Assembly (NCBI RefSeq): GCF_023061185.1
Contig: NZ_JAKGAK010000005.1
Location: forward strand, 62,001-126,000
Length of the DNA stretch: 64,000 nt
Origin: Chromohalobacter beijerinckii
Lineage (GTDB): Bacteria; Pseudomonadota; Gammaproteobacteria; Pseudomonadales; Halomonadaceae
Direction of reading: 5' to 3'
The notes under the pieces are model-generated. The model was not told the DNA's origin and did no database searches. It saw nothing but the letters and a program-made list of their open reading frames with translations. This document shows, in pieces, positions 26,552-35,824 of the stretch (the stretch's first letter is position 1; each line of letters starts with the position of its first letter). The translations under genes and the position numbers were made by a program.

Positions 26552-27721
26552 TCAGGCGCTGTCGGAGGCGGCGGGTTTTGACGCCAAAGGGCGCGCGACG
26601 ATGCGCCAATCGCGCCCCACAGCGCGGATATCGTCGATGTGCAATGGACGCTGCTGTGCCATGCGTTCGAGCCCCGGTAACGCGAACAGTGGGCGTGCCT
26701 CACCTCCCAAGAGCGTGGGTGCCACGAATAGGTGCATCTCATCGATGGCGCCGATATCAAGCATGGCACCGGCCAGTGTCGCGCCGGTTTCGAGCAGCAC
26801 CTCGTTGCATTGCTCTCGCTCCGCCAGATACGCCAGCAGGGCACGTAGATCGACGCGTCCTTCGGCCGCCTCGGGCAGGACGAGCACCTCGGCCCCGGCC
26901 TCTTCCAACGTCGCGCGGCGCGCCTCGTCCGACGAGACGGTCGCTACTAAAGTACGCCCCGATTCACGCAAGCACGCCGCCGCCACCGGCAATCGCAGCC
27001 GCGAGTCGACCACGACACGCAAGGGCTGGCGCTCGGCGATCGCATCCCCTTCGTCCAGCTCGAGCTGCGCGGAACGCACCGTGAGGCGCGAGTTGTCGAA
27101 AATGACAGAATCGACTCCGGTCATCACTGCACTCGAGCGCGCCCGTAGGCGTTGCACCTCGGTACGCGCGCTCCCTCCAGTGATCCATTGCGACTCCCCG
27201 CTGGCCATGGCGGTGCGACCGTCCAGGCTCATCGCCATCTTAAGGCGTACGAACGGCATTCCCTCGCGCATGCGCTTCACGAAACCGACATTGAGCGCCT
27301 CGGCATCGGCCTCCAGGCAACCCACCTCAACCTCGATGCCTGCCTCACGCAGCATTGCCACACCACGCCCAGCCACCTGCGGATTGGGATCGACCATGGC
27401 GATGACGACACGGCGAACACCGGCGTCGATCAACGCCCGGGCACAAGGCGGTGTGCGACCATGATGCGAGCAAGGTTCCAACGTGACATAGACCGTGGCG
27501 CCTCGCGCCGCCTCGTCAGCGGCGCGCAAGGCGTGAACCTCGGCATGCGGGCCACCGGCGTAGGCGTGATACCCCTCACCGACGATTCGCCCCCCATTGA
27601 CCACGACGCAGCCGACGCGCGGATTGGGATGGGTGGTATAGCAGCCTCGTCGGGCGAGTTGCAGCGCGCGCGCCATGCACACTTCGTGAGATAGCGCCGG
27701 CACGGCGGCGTCCTGTGTCAT
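26552..27721 (-). CDS. ribD: Bifunctional riboflavin deaminase/reductase RibD
   Basis: 389 residues. An N-terminal zinc deaminase (about 1-150; PHAEVHAL and PCSHHGRTPPCARAL give the zinc ligands) and a C-terminal reductase (about 155-375; FVRLKMAMSLDGRTAMASGES and LLETGATLAGAML). Together they turn the GTP-derived pyrimidine into the ribitylamino intermediate. Start at 27721 is near the nrdR stop (54 bases), in the conserved nrdR-ribD order. Confidence 0.95.
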   Translation of the reverse strand: MTQDAAVPALSHEVCMARALQLARRGCYTTHPNPRVGCVVVNGGRIVGEGYHAYAGGPHAEVHALRAADEAARGATVYVTLEPCSHHGRTPPCARALIDAGVRRVVIAMVDPNPQVAGRGVAMLREAGIEVEVGCLEADAEALNVGFVKRMREGMPFVRLKMAMSLDGRTAMASGESQWITGGSARTEVQRLRARSSAVMTGVDSVIFDNSRLTVRSAQLELDEGDAIAERQPLRVVVDSRLRLPVAAACLRESGRTLVATVSSDEARRATLEEAGAEVLVLPEAAEGRVDLRALLAYLAEREQCNEVLLETGATLAGAMLDIGAIDEMHLFVAPTLLGGEARPLFALPGLERMAQQRPLHIDDIRAVGRDWRIVARPLASKPAASDSA

Positions 27722-27775
27722 GGGCCACTCCTAATGGATCACTTCTTGAGCGATTCGCGTCGGTACGTATCGAGA

Positions 27776-28261
27776 TCAGCGCTGATCGTTATCGTCGGGC
27801 ACAAAGCTGGGCTCTTGCGCCAAGCGGTCGATTTCGGCGCGAAACTCGTCGAGGTCCTGGAAGCGTCGATAGACGGAGGCGAAGCGGATGTAGGCGACTT
27901 GATCGAGCCGTTTCAGCGAACGCATGACCTCCTCGCCGATCTCGCGCGCCTCCAATTCACGCTCACCACGGGCACGCAGACGCTGACGGATACGCTCGAC
28001 CGCCGCCTCGATGGATTCGGCACTGACCGGGCGTTTTTCCAATGCGCGTAACATGCCGGCGCGCAACTTGCGCTCATCGAAGGTTTCCCGCGAGCCGTCG
28101 CCCTTGATCACGCGAGGCATGACCAGCTCCGCCGTCTCGTAGGTGGTGAAGCGTTCGCCGCAGTCATTGCACTGGCGGCGCCGACGCACCTGATCCCCTT
28201 CGGCCACGAGGCGCGAATCGGTCACCTTGGTGTCATACTTTCCACAAAAGGGGCAGTGCAT
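27776..28261 (-). CDS. nrdR: Ribonucleotide reductase repressor NrdR
   Basis: 161 residues. Zinc-ribbon ([18 protein letters not shown]...[17 protein letters not shown]) plus ATP-cone ([21 protein letters not shown]...), the standard NrdR layout; it represses nrd operons in response to dATP. I chose the ATG at 28261 since family members begin MHCPFCG. An ATG at 28321 with a GGGGGAC site would add 20 residues and cannot be excluded. First gene of the riboflavin cluster. Confidence 0.95.
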   Translation of the reverse strand: MHCPFCGKYDTKVTDSRLVAEGDQVRRRRQCNDCGERFTTYETAELVMPRVIKGDGSRETFDERKLRAGMLRALEKRPVSAESIEAAVERIRQRLRARGERELEAREIGEEVMRSLKRLDQVAYIRFASVYRRFQDLDEFRAEIDRLAQEPSFVPDDNDQR

Positions 28262-28449
28262 CGTGGCGCGTCCGCGGTTGAGTATCGAGAATGAGTCGTT
28301 GTCATTGAGATTGCTCGACATTGTAGCCTGTCCCCCCGCCACGCGGAAACTCGCTTGCGCACTGCCGCTAGGCCGACCAAGCTCATGAGGCTGCTTGCGT
28401 TTCCGCATTTGCCAAGCATGCTTTCAAGGCATCCCTAGGAGATAAGCCA

Positions 28450-28698
28450 ATGGGCATCATTGCATGGATCGTCTTCGGTCTGCTGGCCGGTATTGTCGCC
28501 AAACTGATCATGCCGGGGCGCGATCCCGGTGGCATGATCATCACCATGATCATCGGAATCCTCGGGGCCATCGTTGGAGGATGGGTCGGCACCGCGCTGG
28601 GCTTCGGTACGGTGGATGGCTTCAACTTCGGCAGTTTCGTCATCGCCGTACTCGGCGCCATCATCCTGCTGGGACTTTACCGTATCGTGAAGAAATGA
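28450..28698 (+). CDS. GlsB/YeaQ/YmgE-family stress-response membrane protein
   Basis: 82 residues with three hydrophobic helices and glycine-rich turns (MGIIAWIVFGLLAGIVAKLIMPG, GGMIITMIIGILGAIVGGWVG, FGSFVIAVLGAIILLGLYRI), the hallmark of this family of small inner-membrane proteins found under acid, envelope or osmotic stress. GGAG lies eight bases before the ATG. It precedes the glucosylglycerate phosphorylase gene, which fits an osmotic-stress setting, though a hairpin separates the two. Confidence 0.9.
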   Translation: MGIIAWIVFGLLAGIVAKLIMPGRDPGGMIITMIIGILGAIVGGWVGTALGFGTVDGFNFGSFVIAVLGAIILLGLYRIVKK

Positions 28699-28714
28699 CC
28701 TTTGCCGTCTCCGT

Positions 28715-28739
28715 ACACGCCGGCCACCCGCCGGCGTGT
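28715..28739 (+). terminator. Hairpin after the YeaQ-like gene
   Basis: A perfect 10-bp stem ACACGCCGGC/GCCGGCGTGT around a 5-base loop, 16 bases after the stop. There is no T-run, so it may protect the 3' end or be a weak terminator. Confidence 0.5.
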
Positions 28740-28813
28740 CGCGCATGGCACGACTCCTGCAACAGCAACGATAATGTCGACGTGCGAGCCACCGATTCTC
28801 ACGAGGACCATCG

Positions 28814-30616
28814 ATGCCCCACCCTATCCCCCCAGCCCCTCAGACCGAACTCGATGAAGCCGCTTTCACCGCGCGCGCCAAGGCACGTTTGGACGAGATT
28901 TACGGACCGCGCGCCGATGAAGTGTTACGCCGCCTGCAACGCCTGATATCGCACCAACGTGACGCAATTCCCGAACGCTCGCGTCCATTATGGAGCGAAC
29001 GCGATCAGTTACTGATCACCTATGGCGATCTACTGCTCGACGGCGAGCGGCCACCGCTGCAAGTGCTCGACGAGTTTCTCGAGACACGCCTCGCGGGCAC
29101 CTTCAGCGGCGTTCACGTGCTGCCTTTCTTCCCTTGGAGCAGCGACGATGGCTTCTCGGTGATCCATTATCGCGAGGTCAACCCCACGCTAGGCGACTGG
29201 GAAGACATCCGCCGCCTGACACGGCACGGCGACTTGATGGTCGATCTGGTCATCAATCACGTCTCGCGGGAATCGCTGTGGTTCGTCGACTACCTGGCCG
29301 GCACCCAGCCGGGGCGCGACTACTTCATCGAAATGGACCCGAACACCGACCTATCGAATGTCACCCGGCCCCGCAGCTCGCCGCTGTTGGTGCCCGTTTC
29401 CACGCGTCGTGGGACACGCTATCTATGGGCGACATTTTCCGAGGATCAGATCGATCTCAACTTCGCCAATCCCGATGTGCTCATCGAGTTTATCGGCATC
29501 ATGCTCTACTACGTGGAACAAGGCGCGCGCATCATCCGCCTCGATGCCATCGCCTACCTGTGGAAGAAAATCGGCACTTCGTGCATCCACCTACCGGAAA
29601 CCCATGCCGTGGTCCGGCTGCTACGCGCCGTGCTCGATCACCTCGCCCCCGGCACGCTGCTGATCACCGAAACCAACGTGCCGCACCGCGAGAACATGAG
29701 CTACTTCGGCCTCGAACGACTCGACGACACCACTACGTCGGACGTGCCCGCGCACCCCGACGAAGCGCACATGATCTACCAGTTCACGCTGCCACCACTG
29801 CTGGTGCATACGCTCACTAGCGGCGATGCCACGGCGCTGGAAGCCTGGGCACGCAGCCTTCCTGCGTTGCCGCCCGGTTGCACCTATTTCAACTTCACCG
29901 CCAGCCACGACGGCATCGGCGTACGCGCGCTGGAAGGACTTTTACCGCCCCACGAGATCGACGCCATGCTCGAGCTCATGCACCGCTTCGGCGGGTATGT
30001 GAGCATGAAGGCCAACGCCGATGGCAAGGACACGCCTTACGAGGTCAACATCACCTACTTCGATGCGCTACGCGGCACACGTCGCGGCGCCGATCCGTGG
30101 CAGGTGGAACGTTTCTTGTGCAGCCAACATTTGATGCTCGCGCTGCAGGGCGTGCCGGGCATCTACTTTCATTGCCTGACCGCCACGCTCAATGACCACG
30201 AAGGCGTCGAGCGCAGCGGACAGTTGCGTACCATCAACCGTCGGCGCTGGCAGAAGGAAGCCCTCGACGAACTTCTCGATAGCCGCAATACGCCCACGCG
30301 AGAGGTGTTCATGGCATTGCGCCGGCGCCTCAAGCTACGCGCTCAGGAGCCCTGCTTTCATCCCCAGGTCGAGCAGCACATCGTCGACACACCGCCGACG
30401 CTGTTCGCCGTGCAGCGAGGCCCGCTGGCCGATGGGCGTCGCCTGCTCGCGGTCTACAACGTCACCGACAAACGCCAGCCACTGCCCTTGCCCGACCTCG
30501 ACGAAGACGGCTGGTACGATCTGCTTGCCGATGCGCCCTGGGATGCGCAGGCCCCGCGTGAACTGCGCCCCTATCGCAGCTTGTGGCTGGTGCAACGGCC
30601 TGGCACACCGCCATAG
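28814..30616 (+). CDS. Glycoside phosphorylase GH13_18, probable glucosylglycerate phosphorylase
   Basis: 600 residues, cytosolic. Sucrose-phosphorylase-type barrel: HVLPFFPWSSDDGFSVIHY, DLVINHVS, nucleophile aspartate in IIRLDAIAYLWKK, acid/base glutamate in LLITETNVPHRENMSYFG, and third acidic residue in FTASHDGIG. GTSCIHLPETHAVV and ETNVPH fit the glucosylglycerate branch (E. coli YcjM-like) better than true sucrose phosphorylases. It would release glucose 1-phosphate and glycerate from glucosylglycerate. The synthesis genes lie at 45634-47738, so the cell could both store and recover this solute. Substrate inferred from motifs and context. Confidence 0.82.
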   Translation: MPHPIPPAPQTELDEAAFTARAKARLDEIYGPRADEVLRRLQRLISHQRDAIPERSRPLWSERDQLLITYGDLLLDGERPPLQVLDEFLETRLAGTFSGVHVLPFFPWSSDDGFSVIHYREVNPTLGDWEDIRRLTRHGDLMVDLVINHVSRESLWFVDYLAGTQPGRDYFIEMDPNTDLSNVTRPRSSPLLVPVSTRRGTRYLWATFSEDQIDLNFANPDVLIEFIGIMLYYVEQGARIIRLDAIAYLWKKIGTSCIHLPETHAVVRLLRAVLDHLAPGTLLITETNVPHRENMSYFGLERLDDTTTSDVPAHPDEAHMIYQFTLPPLLVHTLTSGDATALEAWARSLPALPPGCTYFNFTASHDGIGVRALEGLLPPHEIDAMLELMHRFGGYVSMKANADGKDTPYEVNITYFDALRGTRRGADPWQVERFLCSQHLMLALQGVPGIYFHCLTATLNDHEGVERSGQLRTINRRRWQKEALDELLDSRNTPTREVFMALRRRLKLRAQEPCFHPQVEQHIVDTPPTLFAVQRGPLADGRRLLAVYNVTDKRQPLPLPDLDEDGWYDLLADAPWDAQAPRELRPYRSLWLVQRPGTPP

Positions 30617-30653
30617 GCTTGCCGACGCGCGTCGTGCTGGTTACTGTACGCGT

Positions 30654-30772
30654 GGAGATGGCATTCCTCCCGTCGTCATCGGCGTCCGAAACACGGCGCC
30701 CATCGCGACAAACCGCCTGGCATCGGCACCACATCGCCGACGCGTTCTCGCCAGTGCTAATGATGCCTGCCA
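30654..30772 (+). promoter_or_regulatory. Fluoride riboswitch (crcB motif)
   Basis: The P1 hairpin GGAGATGGCATTCCTCC (30654-30670) is the standard proteobacterial crcB-motif opening. The second conserved half is AAACCGCC (30710-30717) and GTGCTAATGATGCCTG (30754-30769). The loop GGCAT can pair with ATGCC to form the pseudoknot, and CTGGC/GCCAG close the 3' stem. Between the halves is about 40 bases that itself folds: GTCG/CGAC enclosing GGCG-CCG/CGGCGCC. The crcB start codon is 108 bases downstream, so fluoride should switch on this exporter operon. An ACGCAC/GTGCGT hairpin follows directly and may be part of the expression platform. Confidence 0.85.
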
Positions 30773-30880
30773 ACGCACTCGAGGTGCGTCGTGCGCAGGT
30801 ATTCACGGTTATTTCTTTCAGCCTCGCCGCCCCCGCACGCCCACCTCGTTGATCATTCTCAATTGCGAGGAATCGAACGC

Positions 30881-31279
30881 ATGTGGTTTTCCATCGTGGC
30901 GATCGGCGCCGGTGCAGCGCTCGGCGCCAACCTACGCTGGCTACTGGGAATATGGCTCAACGCCCTCTTCCCCTCGATCCCCCCCGGCACCTTGGCCGCC
31001 AACTGGCTAGGCGCCTGGCTGATCGGCCTTTCCATCGCCTTCTTCGCCCAGTTGCCGCATCTCTCCCCCGAGTGGCGCCTATTCGTGGTAACTGGCTTTT
31101 TAGGGGCGTTGACGACCTTCTCGACTTTTTCTGCCGAGATGTTCACTAACCTGCAGGCCGGGCGTTACCTCATGGCATTATCGGGCATCGCCGTGCACGT
31201 ACTCGGCTCGTTGGTCATGACCGGCGTAGGCATCGCCACCTTCGGTGCCCTCAAACACCTGACGGGAGTCTTGAAATGA
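30881..31279 (+). CDS. crcB: Fluoride ion channel CrcB/Fluc
   Basis: 132 residues, four membrane helices, inner membrane. Family motifs: [50 protein letters not shown] (the conserved fluoride-pore phenylalanines and T/S track). It exports fluoride passively as a dual-topology dimer. GAGG lies ten bases before the ATG at 30881. A fluoride riboswitch sits in its leader and it overlaps the DUF190 gene by 4 bases. Confidence 0.95.
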   Translation: MWFSIVAIGAGAALGANLRWLLGIWLNALFPSIPPGTLAANWLGAWLIGLSIAFFAQLPHLSPEWRLFVVTGFLGALTTFSTFSAEMFTNLQAGRYLMALSGIAVHVLGSLVMTGVGIATFGALKHLTGVLK

Positions 31280-31602
31280 GCGAATGGCAACACGGCTACG
31301 AAGTCATCTTCATGGCGCCAGAGTCGCGTCGTCACCATGGCAAACCCGTCATCGACGCCGTGGCCGAACACGCCAAGACGCTGGGCATCGAACGCATGAC
31401 GCGCCGCACGGCCAGTGAAGGCACTGGTGCCGACGGGCGCACGCATTCGGCGCATTTCTTCGAATTGGCCGACCGGCCCATCGAACTCCTCTTCGTGCTG
31501 GATAAGACGCTGACCGAGCGTCTTATCGACGCCGTCGACCAGGCTGGCATCGACGTCTTCGTGCTCCGCCGCGAGGTGAATTACGCCCAGTTGGGGGGAT
31601 AG
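31276..31602 (+). CDS. DUF190 family protein
   Basis: 108 residues. Matches DUF190 ([41 protein letters not shown]), a PII-like fold often encoded beside crcB. Its start overlaps the crcB stop in an ATGA, so it is under the same fluoride riboswitch. Its role is not established; the pairing suggests modulation or sensing in fluoride export. Confidence 0.85.
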   Translation: MSEWQHGYEVIFMAPESRRHHGKPVIDAVAEHAKTLGIERMTRRTASEGTGADGRTHSAHFFELADRPIELLFVLDKTLTERLIDAVDQAGIDVFVLRREVNYAQLGG

Positions 31603-31604
31603 CG

Positions 31605-32129
31605 TTAAACTGCCACCAGCGCGAAGCCGGCATTTTGCAGCGCGATGCCCACCGTCATGCCAGACTGCGCCAGTTCGATATCGGCCAGCAGGGTATCGCG
31701 GGCAAATCCCTGACCGTGCCAGGCTTGCGGACACACCATGACGCCGACGCCTTCGCGCTGAAGCGCCTCGATCAACACGCGGTTGGGATTGTTCGAGGCG
31801 TCCGGCAATCCGTAATGACGCGCATAGGCGGCATCCTCGAGCAGGCACGGCGTCGCTGCTCCTGAAACGAGGACGATCATGTGGCGACGCTCGGCCGGCA
31901 CGTCGGCCGCCGCGAACAGGTTCACCGCGCGCACGGCGCGCAGCAGCCCGGCATTCGCCATGGCCGCCTGCGCGCTGGGCGTCGTCCACTGGAACAGCGC
32001 CCGGTAGGTGCCATGCGCCAGCGGCAACCACTGGGCCTCTTCTTGCCCGGCGAGCGGCACCTCGTCGATGGGCGACGGCGAGGTGCTCGGTGGTTGTCGT
32101 GATATCCAGTCATTCCACCCTGTCGTCAT
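31605..32129 (-). CDS. DsrE-like family protein
   Basis: 174 residues, cytosolic. The region from about 70 to the end resembles COG1416 DsrE-like proteins: VNLFAAADVPAERRHMIVLV, NPNRVLIEALQREGVGVMVC and LAQSGMTVGIALQNAGFALV. The cysteine in VGVMVCPQA sits where the sulfur-carrying residue is found in DsrE proteins. GAGGGG four bases before the ATG supports the start. It is convergent with the DUF190 gene, with only 2 bases between the stops. Assignment is by fold-level resemblance. Confidence 0.6.
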   Translation of the reverse strand: MTTGWNDWISRQPPSTSPSPIDEVPLAGQEEAQWLPLAHGTYRALFQWTTPSAQAAMANAGLLRAVRAVNLFAAADVPAERRHMIVLVSGAATPCLLEDAAYARHYGLPDASNNPNRVLIEALQREGVGVMVCPQAWHGQGFARDTLLADIELAQSGMTVGIALQNAGFALVAV

Positions 32130-32280
32130 ATCGCCCCTCCCACGGATTGCAATCACACCACTTCAGCGCGTTGCCGCTCGCTTGGCAAGCGCCGCGACAT
32201 GCTGACATGCATCGCTCTTAATGCTCGGCTAATCCCATGCCGTTATGCTAGGCGCCATCTCGTCACCCGTATGGACTATC

Positions 32281-34197
32281 ATGATTCACGCTTCGCGCCG
32301 GCCAATATGCCATTTTCGCTCCCTAAGCCATGGGCTCGCAGCCTGTCTGGCCGCGCTCATGCTCGTCTTCGCCACCCCGGCCTTCGCCGAATCGCCGTTT
32401 GCCAGCCAAGACGACTTCCTCTCCGCCGAGCAGGCTTTCTCGTTGTCGGTATCGCGCGATGACGGCACGCTCATCGCCGAGTGGGACATCGCGCCAGAGT
32501 ATTACCTGTATCGGCATCGCTTCAGCGTCGAGACCGAAGATGGCCCGGTGGATGTCGAGCTGCCGAAGGGCGAGACCATCGAGGACGACTATTTCGGTCG
32601 CTCAGAGGTCTACCATCATCAGGTGGCATTGCGTGCCGCGCTGGGCGACGCCGAGCAGGTGACGCTGACTTGGCAAGGCTGTGCCGAAGCCGGACTGTGT
32701 TATCCGCCGCAGCACCGAACCTTCGATGCCGACACGCTCGCCGCCAGCAGCGAAGCGGATAGCGCCAACACCACGGATAATGCGCGTGACACTGCCTTCG
32801 AGCCCGGCACCGATGACGCGGCAAACTCGAGCGATGCATCGCCCCCCTCCGATGCCACTCAAGCCGACGATCAACGCCTCGCATCCCAGCTGGCCGACGC
32901 CCGGCTGGGATGGGTGCTGCTGGCTTTCTTCGGCATGGGGTTGCTGCTGACCTTCACGCCTTGCGTGCTGCCCATGGTGCCGATACTTTCCAGTCTCATC
33001 GTGGGTGCCACACGCGGCGGCCGGCCACGCATGCGTGACGGTGCCGTGCTCTCGCTCGCCTACATATTGCCCATGGCCACGACGTATGCAGCGTTGGGTG
33101 TCGCGGCGGCGCTGGCCGGGGCCAACCTGCAGATGCTGTTCCAAGCGCCTATCTTCATCGCCAGCTTCGCCGTGCTTTTCGTGCTGCTTGCCCTGGCGAT
33201 GTTCGGCGTGTTCGAGCTGACGTTACCCCAAGGGTTACGTACCCGGCTCGATGCACGCCTGGAACGCCAACGCAGCGGGCGTCTCAAAGGCGCGGCCATC
33301 ATGGGCGTACTCTCGGCATTACTGGTCGGCCCCTGCATGACGGCACCGCTGGCCGGGGCCCTGCTTTACATCGCCGAAAGCGGCAATGCCTGGCAAGGCG
33401 GCCTGGCCCTGTGGTCATTGGGGCTGGGGATGGGCGCTCCCTTGTTCGCAGTAGGACTGCTCGGGCCGCGAATTCTGCCGCGCCCCGGGGCGTGGATGAC
33501 TCGCGTACGCGCTATCTTCGGCTTCGTATTGTTGGGCATGGCGATATGGTTCGCGGCACGCATCCTGCCCCCTGCGCTGGAGATGGCCGCCTGGGGTGCT
33601 CTGTTCATCGGCCTCGCCCAGGCCACCTGGGCAACGACACATGCACTGCACGACGCGCTGAAGGTGCTGGGACGCAGCCTGGCCACGATCCTCGGTGTAT
33701 GGGGGATTCTCATGCTCGTCGGCGCGGCGGGAGGCCAACATGATCCGTTGCGGCCCTTGGCAGACTTCACGGGCAGCGGCGGCCCGCATGGCACTGAGAC
33801 ATCCTCGACACTCAGCTTCGAGACCGTCGACGACCGCGACGCGTTGAACGCGCGTCTCGAGGAGGCAGCAGCACAGCAACGTCAGACACTCGTGGAATTC
33901 ACCGCCGACTGGTGCATCAGTTGCGAGGTCATCGAGGAAGAAGTGTTCGGCGATGCACGCGTGCAAGCGGCACTGGAAAACGTGCAACTTCTACGCATCG
34001 ACGTTACCGACAACGACGCCGCAGATCAGGCCATCATGCAGACGCTGGGCGTTGTCGGCCCACCCACCTTACTGCTTTACGGCGCCGATGGCCGCGAACG
34101 TCGAGACAACCGCATCGTGGGTGAATTGAGTGCGGAAGAGTTCCTTGAACGCCTCGGCTCCACACGTACAGCAATCGCGACGCAGGAAGGGGCATGA
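32281..34197 (+). CDS. dsbD: Thiol:disulfide interchange protein DsbD
   Basis: 638 residues. Signal peptide, then the periplasmic alpha domain (QGCAEAGLCYPP cysteines), eight-helix membrane domain with the redox cysteines in FTPCVLPMVPI and LVGPCMTAPLAG, and a C-terminal thioredoxin domain (FTADWCISCEVIEEEV). It carries electrons from cytosolic thioredoxin to periplasmic DsbC/DsbG. The linker between alpha and membrane domains is unusually rich in D, S and A. Start: ATG at 32281 gives a normal signal peptide; another at 32245 adds 12 residues. First of a three-gene redox operon. Confidence 0.93.
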   Translation: MIHASRRPICHFRSLSHGLAACLAALMLVFATPAFAESPFASQDDFLSAEQAFSLSVSRDDGTLIAEWDIAPEYYLYRHRFSVETEDGPVDVELPKGETIEDDYFGRSEVYHHQVALRAALGDAEQVTLTWQGCAEAGLCYPPQHRTFDADTLAASSEADSANTTDNARDTAFEPGTDDAANSSDASPPSDATQADDQRLASQLADARLGWVLLAFFGMGLLLTFTPCVLPMVPILSSLIVGATRGGRPRMRDGAVLSLAYILPMATTYAALGVAAALAGANLQMLFQAPIFIASFAVLFVLLALAMFGVFELTLPQGLRTRLDARLERQRSGRLKGAAIMGVLSALLVGPCMTAPLAGALLYIAESGNAWQGGLALWSLGLGMGAPLFAVGLLGPRILPRPGAWMTRVRAIFGFVLLGMAIWFAARILPPALEMAAWGALFIGLAQATWATTHALHDALKVLGRSLATILGVWGILMLVGAAGGQHDPLRPLADFTGSGGPHGTETSSTLSFETVDDRDALNARLEEAAAQQRQTLVEFTADWCISCEVIEEEVFGDARVQAALENVQLLRIDVTDNDAADQAIMQTLGVVGPPTLLLYGADGRERRDNRIVGELSAEEFLERLGSTRTAIATQEGA

Positions 34198-35018
34198 CGG
34201 CCCTCGACCGCAGCGTGGCCATCGGACCGCTGGCGCTCAGCCTCGGCCAATTATTGCTTGTCTTCGCGCTAGCCGTTGCTATCGTCACCGGCGCCTTGGT
34301 CGGGCGTCGACAACGCATCGGTGTCAGCGACACCCTCTTTACATTAGTCTTCGTCGCCCTCGTCGGCGCGCGCCTGGTGTTCATCGTGCGCTACTGGGAT
34401 TCCTACGATTCCCTGTGGGCCATGCTCGACATCCGTGACCGTGGCTTCGACCCATGGGGCGGGCTTGCCGCCGCCTTGGTCTACTGTGGTTGGCGACTAT
34501 GGCGCGCACCTTTCCAGCGTCGCGCTTTGAGTGCCGCACTGCTGGCCGGCGCTCTCACCTGGGCGGGGGCAGTCTATGCTCTGGTCAAGCTTGACGAGGA
34601 TGGGCATAGCGCTTTACCCAAGACGTCGCTGATGACAATCGACGGCGCTGCCACCGACCTCCCTGCCCTACAAGACGATCAACCCTTGGTAGTAAATCTC
34701 TGGGCTAGCTGGTGCCCGCCCTGCAGGCGCGAGATGCCGTTGCTCGCCGATACGCAGCAGCGCCGTGACGATGTCACCTTCGTGTTCGTCAATCAGGGCG
34801 AGGCTCGCCAGGTCATCCGTCACTACCTGGACGACGAATCCCTCGATCTCGATAACGTGCTACGCGACGAGACGCTGGCGCTCGGAGAGCACGTCGGTGT
34901 CAAAGCGATGCCCACTACCTTGTTCTATGACGCCGATGGCCGCTTGGTCGACACGCATTTCGGCGAACTCTCGCAAGCCACCTTGAAACACGCCTTGTCA
35001 CGCCTGACTCCACCTTAA
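34194..35018 (+). CDS. Membrane-anchored TlpA-like thioredoxin
   Basis: 274 residues. The N-terminal half (about 15-135) has several hydrophobic helices; the C-terminal half is a periplasmic TlpA/ResA-type domain with NLWASWCPPCRREMPLL and the cis-proline in VKAMPTTLFYD. The fused membrane region is more than a simple anchor. It overlaps dsbD by 4 bases and precedes dsbG, so DsbD probably keeps it reduced. Confidence 0.85.
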   Translation: MTALDRSVAIGPLALSLGQLLLVFALAVAIVTGALVGRRQRIGVSDTLFTLVFVALVGARLVFIVRYWDSYDSLWAMLDIRDRGFDPWGGLAAALVYCGWRLWRAPFQRRALSAALLAGALTWAGAVYALVKLDEDGHSALPKTSLMTIDGAATDLPALQDDQPLVVNLWASWCPPCRREMPLLADTQQRRDDVTFVFVNQGEARQVIRHYLDDESLDLDNVLRDETLALGEHVGVKAMPTTLFYDADGRLVDTHFGELSQATLKHALSRLTPP

Positions 35019-35031
35019 TAGGAGAATCCGC

Positions 35032-35799
35032 ATGTCTTTGATCGCATGCACCATACGCCTAGGTCTCATCAGTGCTCTCGCCTTGGCTGCCACGCCCGCC
35101 TGGAGCCAGCCCGAGAACCTGCCCGCACCCGTCGAAGCACTCGTCGATCAAGGATTGACAGTGCACGAACGCTTCGAGGCCCCCGATGGCCTGACAGGTT
35201 ACGCCGCTAGCGCGCAAGGCCAGCCGGTGGCGATCTATGTCACCGAAAGCGGCCAGCACGCCATCGTCGGCAACCTTGTCGATGCCGAAGGCAACAACCT
35301 GTCGAGCGAGCCGCTCGAGGAATTCGTCAAGGGACCGCAGAACGCCGCCGTGTGGCAACGCCTCGAGGACAGTCATTGGATCCTCGACGGCAGCAGCGAC
35401 GCCCCGCGCACGGTGTACGTCTTCACCGACCCCAACTGCCCATACTGCAAAAGCTTCTGGGACGCCGCACGCCCCTGGGTCGAGGCCGGTGACGTCCAGC
35501 TGCATCACATCATGGTTGGTGTTCTCAAGTCGGATAGCCCCGCCAAGGCAGCCACACTGCTGGGCGCCGACGATCCCGTAGCCGCCTTCACGGCACACAA
35601 TCGCGGCGACGAGGTGGCCCCGTCCGCACAACCGGCCGATATCGAGCAGCAAGTTCAGGACAACAACACCCTCATGCGCGAGCTGAACCTTCGGGGTACA
35701 CCGGCGATCGTCTATCATCAGGACGGCAAGCTAGAGGTTGCTCAGGGAATGCCAGACGAGGAAAAAATGCGCGCCGTCATGGGCTCGCCACGCCCCTGA
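35032..35799 (+). CDS. dsbG: Periplasmic disulfide isomerase/reductase DsbG
   Basis: 255 residues. Signal peptide to about ATPAWSQ, an N-terminal dimerisation domain, then a thioredoxin fold with FTDPNCPYCKSFW as the CPYC active site and LRGTPAIVYHQDGK carrying the cis-proline. It protects single cysteines from sulfenylation or isomerises disulfides, fed by DsbD. GGAG is eight bases before the ATG, 13 bases after the tlpA-like gene. Confidence 0.88.
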   Translation: MSLIACTIRLGLISALALAATPAWSQPENLPAPVEALVDQGLTVHERFEAPDGLTGYAASAQGQPVAIYVTESGQHAIVGNLVDAEGNNLSSEPLEEFVKGPQNAAVWQRLEDSHWILDGSSDAPRTVYVFTDPNCPYCKSFWDAARPWVEAGDVQLHHIMVGVLKSDSPAKAATLLGADDPVAAFTAHNRGDEVAPSAQPADIEQQVQDNNTLMRELNLRGTPAIVYHQDGKLEVAQGMPDEEKMRAVMGSPRP

Positions 35800-35824
35800 T
35801 CACCCGCATCAGGTGACACGAGAA

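Noticed and set aside
25216-26844. Long N-terminal extension of ribBA into ribD
   Set aside because: The extra 156 residues are the antisense-free other-frame reading of ribD and have atypical composition; GGAG at 26376 marks the start.
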